From assembly GCA_030148025.1 (NCBI GenBank), contig JASBUG010000041.1:1-64000 (forward strand): DNA of 64,000 nucleotides, in the 5' to 3' direction. Every line of letters starts with the position of its first letter. Within the stretch, counting starts at the first letter, position 1. The translations under genes were made by a program, and so were the position numbers. The notes under the pieces were generated by a model. The model saw only the letters and a list, made by a program, of their open reading frames with translations, had not been told where the DNA came from and did not search any database. This document shows positions 16,865 through 25,834 of this stretch, in pieces. Source of the DNA: Flavobacteriaceae bacterium (GTDB lineage Bacteria > Bacteroidota > Bacteroidia > Flavobacteriales > Flavobacteriaceae).

Positions 16865-17506
16865 CTACCCTTTCGAAGCAACTAATATCCAATATGGTTT
16901 ATCAGTATCCTTCTCCCAATAACCCAAGTTGTTCTTTTCAAATTGGAGTTTAAAGCCAGCCTTTTTAAGTTCTCGTTTAACATACTTGGTTGTCATGCTA
17001 TGCGATGCTGTTTGTCCAGATCTAGATTTATCTTTTATCCCTGGTCGCACTTTTTCTATAATCACTAATTTACCATTAGCTTTTAATGATGCTTTTACAT
17101 GACCCAAAACCTCCATATAATCTTCAATTTCATGATATGTATCCATAATAATCACAACATCTAAAGTGTTTAACGGTAATTTGGGGTTGTCATAATCTCC
17201 AAGAATCACTTCAACATTGGTGAGCTCCCTATCTTCTAGATTGCCTTTTAAGGTATCCAATCTATCTTCTCTAACATCTACTGCATAAACACGACCAAAT
17301 TCGCCAACTTTATTGGCTAAATGTACCGTTAAATAACCTTCATGACACCCTATATCTGCAACTTTACTTCCTTTCTTTATTTCGGCTTGATTAAAAATAA
17401 AATCAACATTCATCCAGGTATCTCGTTCTTCCCATTCATATTCAGCATATTGAGCGAATCCAGAAAATGAAATAAAAGCGAATAATAAAACAATGTATTT
17501 CTTCAT
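16865..17506 (-). CDS. Class I SAM-dependent methyltransferase with a signal peptide
   Basis: I start at MKKYIVLLFA, 48 bases inside the longest frame, because it is followed by a typical signal peptide (ending FSGFAQ). The 213-residue protein has the class I SAM-binding motif VADIGCHEGYLT (about 49-60). It also has an acidic residue in YAVDVREDRL and later motifs IIMDTYHEIEDY and GKLVIIEK. The fold and motifs are those of small-molecule or protein methyltransferases. A methyltransferase with an export signal is unusual because SAM is cytoplasmic. The hydrophobic N-terminus might instead anchor it in the membrane. The substrate is unknown. Confidence 0.85.
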   Translation of the reverse strand: MKKYIVLLFAFISFSGFAQYAEYEWEERDTWMNVDFIFNQAEIKKGSKVADIGCHEGYLTVHLANKVGEFGRVYAVDVREDRLDTLKGNLEDRELTNVEVILGDYDNPKLPLNTLDVVIIMDTYHEIEDYMEVLGHVKASLKANGKLVIIEKVRPGIKDKSRSGQTASHSMTTKYVKRELKKAGFKLQFEKNNLGYWEKDTDKPYWILVASKG

Positions 17507-17581
17507 ATATGCAAGGTATTGTTTATAATAATGCCAGTACCTTAAAGATATCATAAAAACCTTTGTAGACTTCTTAAAATA

Positions 17582-17611
17582 AAAAGGGCTCTATAATTAT
17601 AGAACCCTTTT
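17582..17611 (-). terminator. Rho-independent terminator after the coiled-coil gene
   Basis: Read on the minus strand, AAAAGGGTTCTATA pairs with TATAGAGCCCTTTT with one mismatch, followed by a T-rich tract (TTTTTATTTT). It sits 21 bases downstream of the stop of the 126-residue gene, ending the EF-G paralogue operon. Confidence 0.75.
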
Positions 17612-17631
17612 AAACATAAATTACAGACGTA

Positions 17632-18012
17632 TTACAACCATTTTAGGAAATAATCCATCATCTCTTCTTTCAAATCGTAATGCATCTTTATATAAGTACG
17701 CATATCTTCTTTAAGTGTGCGCTGTTCATTTTGTAAACGACCATCAATATTTTCGTTATAATCTACATTATTTAAGTTAGCCATTTTATTTCTACAACGA
17801 TGCATTAATTTAGAAATGGCATCTTTTTCTATCATTATCTTATTTTGAAAATGTTCTAACGGAATTAAGGCGTTGTTTGTAAACTCTCTTGAAGCTATTT
17901 CTTCTAGTTTTTCTTCAAACGTATCCATTTCGTTAAAATGAAAACGCAATTCTCTTTTCCATGTGTCTAAATTAAATCTTAGGTCGCTTAAATATGATAC
18001 TTTAGTTTGCAT
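17632..18012 (-). CDS. Cytoplasmic coiled-coil protein of unknown function
   Basis: The 126-residue protein has no signal peptide or membrane helix. It is strongly charged and almost wholly helical, with heptad-like spacing (for example FEEKLEEIASREF and LQNEQRTLKEDMRTYIKMHY), so a coiled coil or helical bundle is likely. I do not recognise the family. It is the second gene of an operon with the EF-G paralogue (34 bases after its stop) and is followed by a good terminator. The constant pairing with an EF-G-like factor would suggest a partner in translation or ribosome handling, but this is inference from context only. Confidence 0.75.
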   Translation of the reverse strand: MQTKVSYLSDLRFNLDTWKRELRFHFNEMDTFEEKLEEIASREFTNNALIPLEHFQNKIMIEKDAISKLMHRCRNKMANLNNVDYNENIDGRLQNEQRTLKEDMRTYIKMHYDLKEEMMDYFLKWL

Positions 18013-18046
18013 AATTATGTGTTGTTTTAGTTGTTAAACTTGTTTT

Positions 18047-20149
18047 TTAATTGTCTTTTACTAATTCTTTTTGAACATTTGTTGGTACCTGTTGGTACGA
18101 GTTAAACGTGCTTCTAAACGTAGCTCTGCCCTGCGTTAATGAACGTAGATCGGTTGAATAACCAAACATTTCGGCTGCAGGAATGATACACTTAAGCACC
18201 TGATAATTATCTAGGTTTTCAAAACCTTGAATCATTGATCGTCTAGATTGCAGATCGGTCATTACATGACCTACCATTTCTTCTGGCACTTTAACTGTAA
18301 GTTCGTTTGTTGGTTCTAATAGCCTAGGATTAGCGTTTAAGAATGCTTCTTTAAAAGCATGTGCTCCAGCTATTTTGAATGAAATATCGTTAGAATCTAC
18401 CGAGTGCATTTTACCATCGTAAACCATTACACGTACATCGCGAATAAAAGATCCTGTTAATGGACCAGATTCCATAACCTCTAGTACACCTTTCATTACT
18501 GATGGTAAATAGCGCTGATCAATCACACCACCAACAATACAGTTATAGAATACTAGTTTGCCTCCCCATTTTAGCTCTACTTCCTCCTTCCCTCTTATAT
18601 TAAATCCTTCAGGCTCAGGAATACCTTCATACCAAGGTTCTATCTTTAAATGTACTTGCGCAAATTGACCAGAACCACCCGATTGCTTTTTGTGCCTGTA
18701 ATTGGCTGTAGACGAACGTTGAATGGTTTCTCTATATTGAATTTTTGGTTTTTCGAATCGTGCTTCTAATCCGTAAACATGCTTTAGAGCCCAAATAATG
18801 GTAGCCAAATGCAATTCGCCTTGACAGCCCATTAAGGTTTCTTTGGTTTCATTTGAATAACTCAATGTTACTGTTGGATCCTGACTGTGTATACGTTTTA
18901 AGGCCTCACTTAATTTTTCCTCATCGTTTTTATCGACTGCATATACGGCTTTGGTAATCCTAGAATCAGGATAAATAATTGGCTTAATAGTAATTCCCTC
19001 TTTTATAGCTAAAGTATCGTTGGTCTCTGTATACTTCAGTTTTGAAGTTGCACCAATGTCTCCTACTGTTAATTTTGATACAGGCTCACGCTTGTTACCA
19101 TCCATAATAAACAATTGGTGTATGGATTCGGTTTCACCATTTCTAGAATTAATAAGCTTCGTGTTCTCTGTAATCTCACCGCTTTTCACCTTAAAGAAGG
19201 TGATTTGTCCAAAGTTAGGTTGGTAAATGGTTTTAAATACAAATAAGGCAGTATCTCCGTCAACAGTTGGTTCTACCTCATTACCCTCTATGGTTTGTTC
19301 TGCTTTCAGCTCTGATGCCGCTGGTGCTACATTATCGATAAAGCCCATAAGCCTACCTGTACCCATATCGTTAAGTGCAGACACACAAAAAACAGGAAAT
19401 AAATCGTGATTTAACATACCTGCTTTTATACCTTGACGCATTTCGTCTTCGTTCAAAGTTCCTTTTTCAAAGAAGAGTTCCATAAGCTCTTCATCATTTT
19501 CTGCAGCTTTCTCAACTAACTCATTATGTAGTTCATTTGCCAATTCTAATTGATCTTCTGGAATTTCAAATTTTTCAGGCTTCCCTCCTTCTGGTCCAAA
19601 CTTATAGAGCTTCATTTTTAAAACATCTATAATGCATTGACTGCCATCTATTACTAAAGGATATTGAATTTTAACCGCGTTCTTACCAACGAGGTTTGTC
19701 AAACTATTAAAACTCTCATCGAAATTAGCATTTTCATGATCTATTTGATTAATTACAAATAAAGTTGGCTTATGATACTTATCGACATAGTTCCAAATGA
19801 TCTCGGTCCCTATTTCAACACCATGTCGTGCATTGATAACGTTTACAATAGTATCGGCCACACGAATGGATGAGATGATTTCTCCAATAAAATCATCAAG
19901 TCCAGGAGTATCTATAATATTAATCTTGTAATTACGCCATTCGGTATGTAAAGGAGTGGCAAAAACTGAAGCTTCGCGTTCATGTTCAATGTCATGATAA
20001 TCTGAAACCGTGTTTTTGCCTTCAACCGTTCCACGGCGTTTTATGAGTCCAGCTTCAAAGAGCATGGTTTCAGATAATGTTGTTTTACCACTATTATGTG
20101 CCCCAACAAAAACAACATTTTTTATGTGTTTATCGTCAAATACTTTCAT
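18047..20149 (-). CDS. Elongation factor G paralogue (EF-G2-like)
   Basis: I start at MKVFDDKHIK, giving 700 residues, the normal EF-G length. GTPase motifs are the P-loop GAHNSGKTT (residues 16-24), DTPG (80-83) and NQID. Domains II to V follow, with GQGELHL-like CQGELHLA and a domain IV region (YRHKKQSGGSGQFAQV). Canonical EF-G has DTPGH followed by V-D-F, whereas here the sequence is DTPGLDDF. The catalytic His after DTPG is therefore replaced by Leu. EF-G paralogues called EF-G2 share this kind of change, and one in Bacteroides has been described as lacking GTPase activity. This is not the main translocase and probably works under special growth conditions. Confidence 0.88.
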   Translation of the reverse strand: MKVFDDKHIKNVVFVGAHNSGKTTLSETMLFEAGLIKRRGTVEGKNTVSDYHDIEHEREASVFATPLHTEWRNYKINIIDTPGLDDFIGEIISSIRVADTIVNVINARHGVEIGTEIIWNYVDKYHKPTLFVINQIDHENANFDESFNSLTNLVGKNAVKIQYPLVIDGSQCIIDVLKMKLYKFGPEGGKPEKFEIPEDQLELANELHNELVEKAAENDEELMELFFEKGTLNEDEMRQGIKAGMLNHDLFPVFCVSALNDMGTGRLMGFIDNVAPAASELKAEQTIEGNEVEPTVDGDTALFVFKTIYQPNFGQITFFKVKSGEITENTKLINSRNGETESIHQLFIMDGNKREPVSKLTVGDIGATSKLKYTETNDTLAIKEGITIKPIIYPDSRITKAVYAVDKNDEEKLSEALKRIHSQDPTVTLSYSNETKETLMGCQGELHLATIIWALKHVYGLEARFEKPKIQYRETIQRSSTANYRHKKQSGGSGQFAQVHLKIEPWYEGIPEPEGFNIRGKEEVELKWGGKLVFYNCIVGGVIDQRYLPSVMKGVLEVMESGPLTGSFIRDVRVMVYDGKMHSVDSNDISFKIAGAHAFKEAFLNANPRLLEPTNELTVKVPEEMVGHVMTDLQSRRSMIQGFENLDNYQVLKCIIPAAEMFGYSTDLRSLTQGRATFRSTFNSYQQVPTNVQKELVKDN

Positions 20150-20396
20150 ATGATACATTTTTAATTTCTCAATAAAGCTAATCACATTCCAAGTCAAAAA
20201 ACATGATATTTGTTAGCATTTGGTAGCTAAAAAGCACATAGAAAAATGTTGAGACAGAAAGGACACATAATATACAAAATTCTATTTGTATTTTCAATAA
20301 AATGAGTGTTTTATAAAAAAGTATTAGATAGCGAAGTCTAAGTTTGATTTATAACCGTACATACATTAAAATCATTTAATCCATAAATTAAACCTT

Positions 20397-21272
20397 ATGA
20401 AAAAAATCTCAATTCTACTGTTAAGCGGATTGGTTTTAACATCCTGTGTATCTAAGAAAAAATATGTGGCTTTAGAACAGGAAAACGGACAAATAAAAAG
20501 CGAGTTAACCAAAACAAGAGTCGCTAAAGAAGACCTGGAAGGAAAATTTGAAGCTATTCAGGCACGAGTAGATCAATACAACAAGAAAATTTCTTCATTA
20601 ACCGATCTAAACACATCTTTAAACAAAGAAAACGATGCTAAGTTAGAAACTGTGGCAAACATTGCGGTAATTTCTAACGATACCAAAAAACAAATGCGTG
20701 AAACGTTAAAGCAAGTAGACCCAATACTTTTAAGTGGTGCTAAAACCTTAAAAGATTCTATGGATCTTGCTGTATCTCACAACTTAAGTAAAACCATCGA
20801 TACATCAAGCCTTAACGAAGACGAAGATATCGCCATTAGTATTGATGAAACTGTAGTAATGATATCTATTTCAGATAAGTTATTATTTAACACAGCAAGT
20901 TATAGAGTAAGCAATAAAGCCAATGCTATTTTACAAAAATTGGCAGATGTTATCAACTCTGAGCCAAGTATAGATGTAATGGTTGAAGGGCATACAGACT
21001 CTAGAAGTATTAGTAATGCTAAAGTACAAGACAACTGGGATTTAAGTGTATTAAGAGCAACCTCTGTTGTTAGAAAATTACAAGACCAGTTTAACGTAGC
21101 GCCAGAAAAACTAATTGCCTCTGGACGTAGTAGTTACCAACCAATTGTTGATAATGACACTAAAGAAAATAGAGCAAAAAACAGAAGAACACGTATCGTT
21201 ATTTTACCAAATATCAACAAGTTCTTTGCATTAATGGCTGCAGATAGCAACGCTTCTGTAGGCACTAATTAA
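20397..21272 (+). CDS. OmpA-family lipoprotein
   Basis: The 291-residue precursor has the lipobox LTSC (Cys17), then a coiled-coil stalk (about 25-85, EQENGQIKSELTKTRVAKED). A C-terminal OmpA domain (about 155-275) follows, with VEGHTDSRS and the terminal NRRTRIVI motif. The OmpA domain binds peptidoglycan, so this lipoprotein should tether the outer membrane to the cell wall. It is probably monocistronic. A 247-base region precedes it, and a very strong terminator follows. Similar coiled-coil OmpA lipoproteins are widespread in Flavobacteriaceae. Confidence 0.9.
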   Translation: MKKISILLLSGLVLTSCVSKKKYVALEQENGQIKSELTKTRVAKEDLEGKFEAIQARVDQYNKKISSLTDLNTSLNKENDAKLETVANIAVISNDTKKQMRETLKQVDPILLSGAKTLKDSMDLAVSHNLSKTIDTSSLNEDEDIAISIDETVVMISISDKLLFNTASYRVSNKANAILQKLADVINSEPSIDVMVEGHTDSRSISNAKVQDNWDLSVLRATSVVRKLQDQFNVAPEKLIASGRSSYQPIVDNDTKENRAKNRRTRIVILPNINKFFALMAADSNASVGTN

Positions 21273-21328
21273 TTAGTTCCCATTGAACTAAAAGCACCCA
21301 AATCAATTAGAAATCCCAAATCTAATCG

Positions 21329-21360
21329 AAAAACGCAACTTCCCTCAAGTTGCGTTTTTT
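21329..21360 (+). terminator. Rho-independent terminator after the OmpA gene
   Basis: AAAAACGCAACTT pairs with AAGTTGCGTTTTT around the 5-base loop CCCTC, followed by a T-run. This is the clearest terminator in the window. Confidence 0.92.
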
Positions 21361-21362
21361 GT

Positions 21363-21395
21363 TTGTGTTTTATCTCTCCGTTTATAATATCTTTG
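21363..21395 (+). promoter_or_regulatory. Bacteroidota-type promoter for the DUF3817/MscS operon
   Basis: TTG at 21363-21365, a 22-base spacer and TATCTTTG at 21388-21395 match the TTG/TAnnTTTG consensus of the Bacteroidota primary sigma factor. It begins right after the upstream terminator and lies 19 bases before the DUF3817 start codon. Confidence 0.65.
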
Positions 21396-21413
21396 CTGCT
21401 AAAATTTATCTAT

Positions 21414-21698
21414 ATGTTTTCGTTTATTAATATTTTTAGAATTGTTGCCTTTTTAGAAGGTGTATCGTACATACTTTTATTGTTTATTGCAACACCTATT
21501 AAATACCTAAAAGATGACCCACAGTATGTTAAAATGCTTGGTATGCCACATGGCCTTCTATTTATTTTATACATCATTTTAGCCTTAATGCTAAAACAAG
21601 AAAACAATTGGTTTAAAACCAATATTAAAAGTGTGTTACTTGCAGCTATTATTCCTTTTGGAACATTTATGCTTGAACGAAAACTAGCTAAAGCTTAA
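21414..21698 (+). CDS. DUF3817 family membrane protein
   Basis: I start at MFSFINIFRI, which gives a 94-residue protein, the usual size for DUF3817. The longer frame would run into the promoter box. It has three hydrophobic segments, with the family signature FLEGVSYILLLFIATPIKYL near the N-terminus and GMPHGLLFILYIILALML in the middle. It is an inner-membrane protein of unknown function. The family is sometimes found next to transporters. Here it is the first gene of a two-gene operon with an MscS-type channel starting 4 bases after its stop. Confidence 0.88.
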   Translation: MFSFINIFRIVAFLEGVSYILLLFIATPIKYLKDDPQYVKMLGMPHGLLFILYIILALMLKQENNWFKTNIKSVLLAAIIPFGTFMLERKLAKA

Positions 21699-21702
21699 GG
21701 TA

Positions 21703-22947
21703 ATGGAACGTTTACGACATTTACTATACGACTTTTTAACGTCTATTGGTGTATCAAACACAGTTGCAAGTTATTTAAATATGCTAGTGCTGTTAATTGG
21801 TCTATTAATAGTCTTATTTATTATTGATTTTGTAATTCGAAAAATTCTATTGAGAATTTTTAGCAATATTGCTGAAAGATCAAAATCTAATTTTGATGAT
21901 ATTTTGGTAAAAAATAAGGTGTTTAGAAATGTTGCACACGTTATTCCCCTAATAATAGCCATTGAGTTTGTACCTACAGTATTTTCAGATTTTCCTTATT
22001 GGGAGTATGTTATTGAAGTCATACTGCTAATTAGTGGTATTGTACTTACCCTTTGGGTGGTACGCAGTTTCTTAAACTCATTAAAAGACTATTTTAAAAC
22101 CTTACCTAGATTAAAAGATAAACCTATTGATAGCTATATTCAGGTATTCATGATTTTTGCATGGATTATTGGAGTATTTTCGGCAGTAGCCATTGTTACC
22201 GGATTATCTTTTGGAAAGTTTTTGACCAGTTTAGGTGCTGTTTCAGCTATTATTATTTTAGTGTTTAAAGACACCATTTTAGGATTTGTTGCTAGTATTC
22301 AAGTATCTATTAATGATATGGTACGCATTGGTGACTGGATCACTTTTGAAAAATATGGTGCCGATGGCGATGTGATTGAAATAAATCTTGCAACCGTAAA
22401 GGTTCAGAATTTTGATAAAACTATTACCACAATTCCAACTTATGCTTTGATCTCTGATTCTTTTAAGAACTGGCGAGGCATGATGACTTCAGGAGGAAGA
22501 CGTATAAAACGATCCTTAAGTATTAAACTAAATAGCGTATCATATCTATCAAAAAATCAAATAGATAGCCTTAAAAACATAACGCTAATATCTGATTATT
22601 TGAGTGACAGAGAAAACGATATTAATACGTTTAATTCTGAGAACAATGTTGATAAAAGCATATTAATTAATGGCAGAAACCTAACCAATTTAGGTGTGTT
22701 TAGAAAGTATATTGAAACTTATATTGAAAACCATTCTGCGATCAATAAAGAGATGACCATTATGGTGCGTCAATTGGCTCCTACTTCACAAGGTATTCCT
22801 TTAGAGATATACGCCTTTAGTAGTGATAAACGCTGGCAAAATTATGAATACATTATGGCAGATATATTTGATCATATTATTGCCGCTGTATCTTATTTTG
22901 AATTAGAGCTATTCGAATTACCGAATAACTCTAATTTTAATTCTTAA
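21703..22947 (+). CDS. MscS-family mechanosensitive channel (YbdG-like)
   Basis: The 414-residue protein has about five membrane helices in its first 210 residues. The pore helix region is FLTSLGAVSAIIILVFKDTILGF, and the beta-domain start is VRIGDWITFEKYGADGDV. A C-terminal extension of about 150 residues follows, as in the YbdG type, with the typical NWRGMMTSGGRRIKRS segment after the beta-domain. It should release solutes on osmotic downshock. It is translationally close to the DUF3817 gene upstream and converges with the thioesterase gene, with 4 bases between the stop codons. Confidence 0.92.
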   Translation: MERLRHLLYDFLTSIGVSNTVASYLNMLVLLIGLLIVLFIIDFVIRKILLRIFSNIAERSKSNFDDILVKNKVFRNVAHVIPLIIAIEFVPTVFSDFPYWEYVIEVILLISGIVLTLWVVRSFLNSLKDYFKTLPRLKDKPIDSYIQVFMIFAWIIGVFSAVAIVTGLSFGKFLTSLGAVSAIIILVFKDTILGFVASIQVSINDMVRIGDWITFEKYGADGDVIEINLATVKVQNFDKTITTIPTYALISDSFKNWRGMMTSGGRRIKRSLSIKLNSVSYLSKNQIDSLKNITLISDYLSDRENDINTFNSENNVDKSILINGRNLTNLGVFRKYIETYIENHSAINKEMTIMVRQLAPTSQGIPLEIYAFSSDKRWQNYEYIMADIFDHIIAAVSYFELELFELPNNSNFNS

Positions 22948-22951
22948 GACT

Positions 22952-23338
22952 TTATTTCAGACGATCTTTAATGTATTCTACCTTGGTTTTACCATGTGGG
23001 ATTGGATTTCCATTATCATCAAGGTTGACCATAATGAAGTTGTCTACCGTTAAAATAGTTTCTCGTGTCATTTTATTACGAGCTTCACATTTTAGGGTTA
23101 TTGAGGTTTTACCAAATTTAGCAACCTCAATACCTATTTCTACAATATCACCTTGTCTTGCAGAACTTGTAAAGTTGATCTCAGAAACAACCTTAGTAAC
23201 TACTTTGGAGTTCTCTAACTGTATTGCAGCATATAAAGCTGCTTCTTCATCTATCCAAGCTAGTAAACAGCCTCCAAACAAAGTACCATTAGGGTTTAAA
23301 TCTCCTGGTTTTACCCATTTTCTAGTGTGAAATCTCAT
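22952..23338 (-). CDS. Acyl-CoA thioesterase, hotdog fold (YciA-like)
   Basis: The 128-residue protein has the acyl-CoA thioesterase II/YciA pattern: PGDLNPNGTLFGGCLLAWIDE with the catalytic Asp in AWID, then VVSEINFTSSARQGD and GKTSITLKCEARN. It hydrolyses acyl-CoA esters in the cytoplasm, with chain-length preference not readable from sequence. Its start codon overlaps the ftcD stop by one base (TAATG), so the two are translationally coupled. The metabolic link between histidine breakdown and thioester hydrolysis is not obvious, and the pairing may be only a shared transcript. Confidence 0.9.
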   Translation of the reverse strand: MRFHTRKWVKPGDLNPNGTLFGGCLLAWIDEEAALYAAIQLENSKVVTKVVSEINFTSSARQGDIVEIGIEVAKFGKTSITLKCEARNKMTRETILTVDNFIMVNLDDNGNPIPHGKTKVEYIKDRLK

Positions 23339-25032
23339 TATATCTTTTCGTCTATATAAGCAATGATCTCTTTTTCTAAAGCCAAAGTATTATCAAATAT
23401 AGATTTAGCCTTTGATAATAACTCATTAGCAGTTTCTCTATTCTTTATATCCTTAGCGTTTATTCGAACATTAAAGTAAGCGCCATAAACTGCAGTTCTA
23501 GCACATAATGCTCCTACTCCTGCATCAGATAGTGAATTTTGAAGCCCCTCTTTAGCCATGGCATCCATAACTTCCATAGAGTTGTAAGCTGTTTCCATAA
23601 CTTGTAAAGGTACTTTTGTGGCGTAAATAGTTGCAGCTTCTATAGCTTCAGCTCTGGCAGCCTTTTCCTCGTCAGTAGATTTTGGCATTCTAAATCCGTC
23701 AATAATTTTATTAAAGGCATTCGTATCCTCATCAACAAGTGCTAATAATGTGTTTTTATACGCTTGACCTTTTTCAGCCCATTTAGAAAATTCTTCCCAA
23801 CGATCATCCCAACCTGCTTTATGAGCAGATAAGTTAGCAACCATAGTTCCTAATGCAACACCTAATGTACCAACATAAGCCGAAATAGATCCACCTCCCG
23901 GAGCCATAGATTCTCCTGCGGTTTCATCAGCAAAATCGGTTAATGTTAAGTCTATTAACTGTTTTTTGTTTTTATCTCGAAGAACATATTCAATAATCTT
24001 TTCATCAGGATTAAATGGTTTTAGGTCATCAAGTCCTAATGATTTAACAGCAATTTTAATCTTCTCAGATTCAGCTATACCTAAAGATCTGTTTTGTTTT
24101 ATAAGATAAAAATCGGCTGCATCTAACATAGCTTGTAAAGGAATTAACCCAATTAATTCAGATCCAGTAACACGAAGTCCACGTTTATCGGCTGCTTTAC
24201 AGGTTTCGTCAAACGCTTCATGCATTGAAGTAATGCTAATATTAGTAAGATTATATGAAATTTGAGCAATACCATACTCATCAATATACCAACCTATACC
24301 TTTTACAGCTTTTAACTTCCCAGGAATTCTAACTGGTTCACCATGTTCGTCTAGTATCTTTTTTCCAACAATAGGATTCCCTTCACGTTTTACACGACCA
24401 GCTTCTCTAATATCAAAAGCAATAGCATTGGCACGACGCGTAGATGTTGTATTCAGGTTAACATTATAAGCCACTAAGAAATCACGTGCAGAAACAGCTG
24501 TTGCTCCTGTTGTTACTACTTTATCAGTAAAAGATGCTGGACCAAAATCTGGTTGCCAATCAGGGTCAGATAGTTTTTTTGCCAAACCTTCATATTCGCC
24601 AGCTCTACAGTTAGCAAGATTTACACGCTTTTCTTCTTGTGCAGCTTTTTCGTATAAATAGATAGGAATAGCCAACTCCTCTCCTACACGTTTACCAAGT
24701 TTATGTGCATATTCTGCAGTTTCTTCAAGAGTAATTCCAGATATAGGTACTAAAGGACATACATCAGTAGCTCCAAAACGCGGATGTTCGCCAGTATGCT
24801 TACTCATATCAATAAGTTGCGAAGCCTTTTCAATAAGCAAAAACGCAGCATCTATTACTGGTTGCGGCTCTCCAACAAAGGTAATTACTGTTCTATTGGT
24901 AGCTGCTCCAGGATCGACATCTAAAAGCTTTACACCATCTACGATTTCAACAATATTTGCTATTTCATTAATTATAGCCATATCACGGCCTTCACTAATA
25001 TTAGGAACACATTCTATAAGTTGTTTTTGCAT
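23338..25032 (-). CDS. ftcD: Bifunctional glutamate formimidoyltransferase / formimidotetrahydrofolate cyclodeaminase
   Basis: The 564-residue protein has the fused FTCD architecture. The formiminotransferase half is about 1-330 (CVPNISEGRD, DVDPGAATNRTVITFVG, and the active-site region KHTGEHPRFGATDVCP with His83). A cyclodeaminase half follows (about 365-564, with SMAPGGGSISAYVGTLGVALG). It moves the formimino group of formiminoglutamate to tetrahydrofolate and then deaminates it, the final step of one histidine-degradation route. No hut genes are in the window. The ATG start directly precedes the conserved LIECVPNIS segment. Confidence 0.95.
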   Translation of the reverse strand: MQKQLIECVPNISEGRDMAIINEIANIVEIVDGVKLLDVDPGAATNRTVITFVGEPQPVIDAAFLLIEKASQLIDMSKHTGEHPRFGATDVCPLVPISGITLEETAEYAHKLGKRVGEELAIPIYLYEKAAQEEKRVNLANCRAGEYEGLAKKLSDPDWQPDFGPASFTDKVVTTGATAVSARDFLVAYNVNLNTTSTRRANAIAFDIREAGRVKREGNPIVGKKILDEHGEPVRIPGKLKAVKGIGWYIDEYGIAQISYNLTNISITSMHEAFDETCKAADKRGLRVTGSELIGLIPLQAMLDAADFYLIKQNRSLGIAESEKIKIAVKSLGLDDLKPFNPDEKIIEYVLRDKNKKQLIDLTLTDFADETAGESMAPGGGSISAYVGTLGVALGTMVANLSAHKAGWDDRWEEFSKWAEKGQAYKNTLLALVDEDTNAFNKIIDGFRMPKSTDEEKAARAEAIEAATIYATKVPLQVMETAYNSMEVMDAMAKEGLQNSLSDAGVGALCARTAVYGAYFNVRINAKDIKNRETANELLSKAKSIFDNTLALEKEIIAYIDEKI

Positions 25033-25219
25033 ATAATTTGGATGATTTAGTTTATCTCAAATGTACATGATTTTTTTAAGTTAATGGCCTATAAAACTGC
25101 GGGAAAACATTCAATTATTCACAATACTAAAAGTCTTGTTAATCTTGATTTAAACTTTTCTTAAATACCTTGATTTTGAGGTGAATATAAATTAATTTAA
25201 TAGGGTTAATTTGAATATC

Positions 25220-25834
25220 ATGCAACAACTTAAAAAGATAATCGTAGTTATAACAGCACTTATGTTTACCGTAGCTTATTCACAAAACAAAAAGGTTGGC
25301 GGTCCATGTCAAGGTTGCGAAGCTATTTACGAATACGGTAACAAGCAATTAAAAGCTACAGATACATTACCCTTGTTTAAGACACTTCCTAACCCAATAA
25401 AAATTAGTGGCACCGTTTATAAATCTGACGGAAAAACACCAGCTCCTAACATTATACTATATGTGTATCATACCAATGATAAAGGCATATATCCAAAACG
25501 TGATGCATCGAAAAATTGGGAACGAAGACATGGTTTTTTAAGAGGTTGGATGAAAACAGATAAGAATGGCAAGTATACTTTTTATACTTCCAGACCAGCA
25601 TCTTACCCTAGATCTACAGTGCCACAACACATACACATTACCGTTAAGGAACCTGATAGAAATGAATATTATATTGAGGATTTTTATTTTAGTGACGATC
25701 CAAATCTTACCAAGAGTATTTTAAACAGAAAACGATCACGTGGTGGTTCAGGAATTATAACTCTAAAAAAGATTGATGGTATTTTAGCAGCATCGCGAAA
25801 TATAATACTTGGACTAAATATACCTAACTACTAA
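25220..25834 (+). CDS. Secreted intradiol ring-cleavage dioxygenase-like protein
   Basis: I prefer the ATG at 25220 to the TTG nine bases upstream. The 204-residue precursor has a signal peptide (ending VAYSQ), a Cys pair in GGPCQGCEAIYEYG, and an intradiol dioxygenase fold. The candidate iron ligands are the Tyr of NIILYVYHTN, the Tyr of RPASYP, and the two His of PQHIHITV. Cytoplasmic relatives cleave catechol or protocatechuate. Exported versions are known, but their substrates are mostly unknown. It converges with the DUF72 gene and their 3' ends overlap by 4 bases. Confidence 0.85.
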   Translation: MQQLKKIIVVITALMFTVAYSQNKKVGGPCQGCEAIYEYGNKQLKATDTLPLFKTLPNPIKISGTVYKSDGKTPAPNIILYVYHTNDKGIYPKRDASKNWERRHGFLRGWMKTDKNGKYTFYTSRPASYPRSTVPQHIHITVKEPDRNEYYIEDFYFSDDPNLTKSILNRKRSRGGSGIITLKKIDGILAASRNIILGLNIPNY

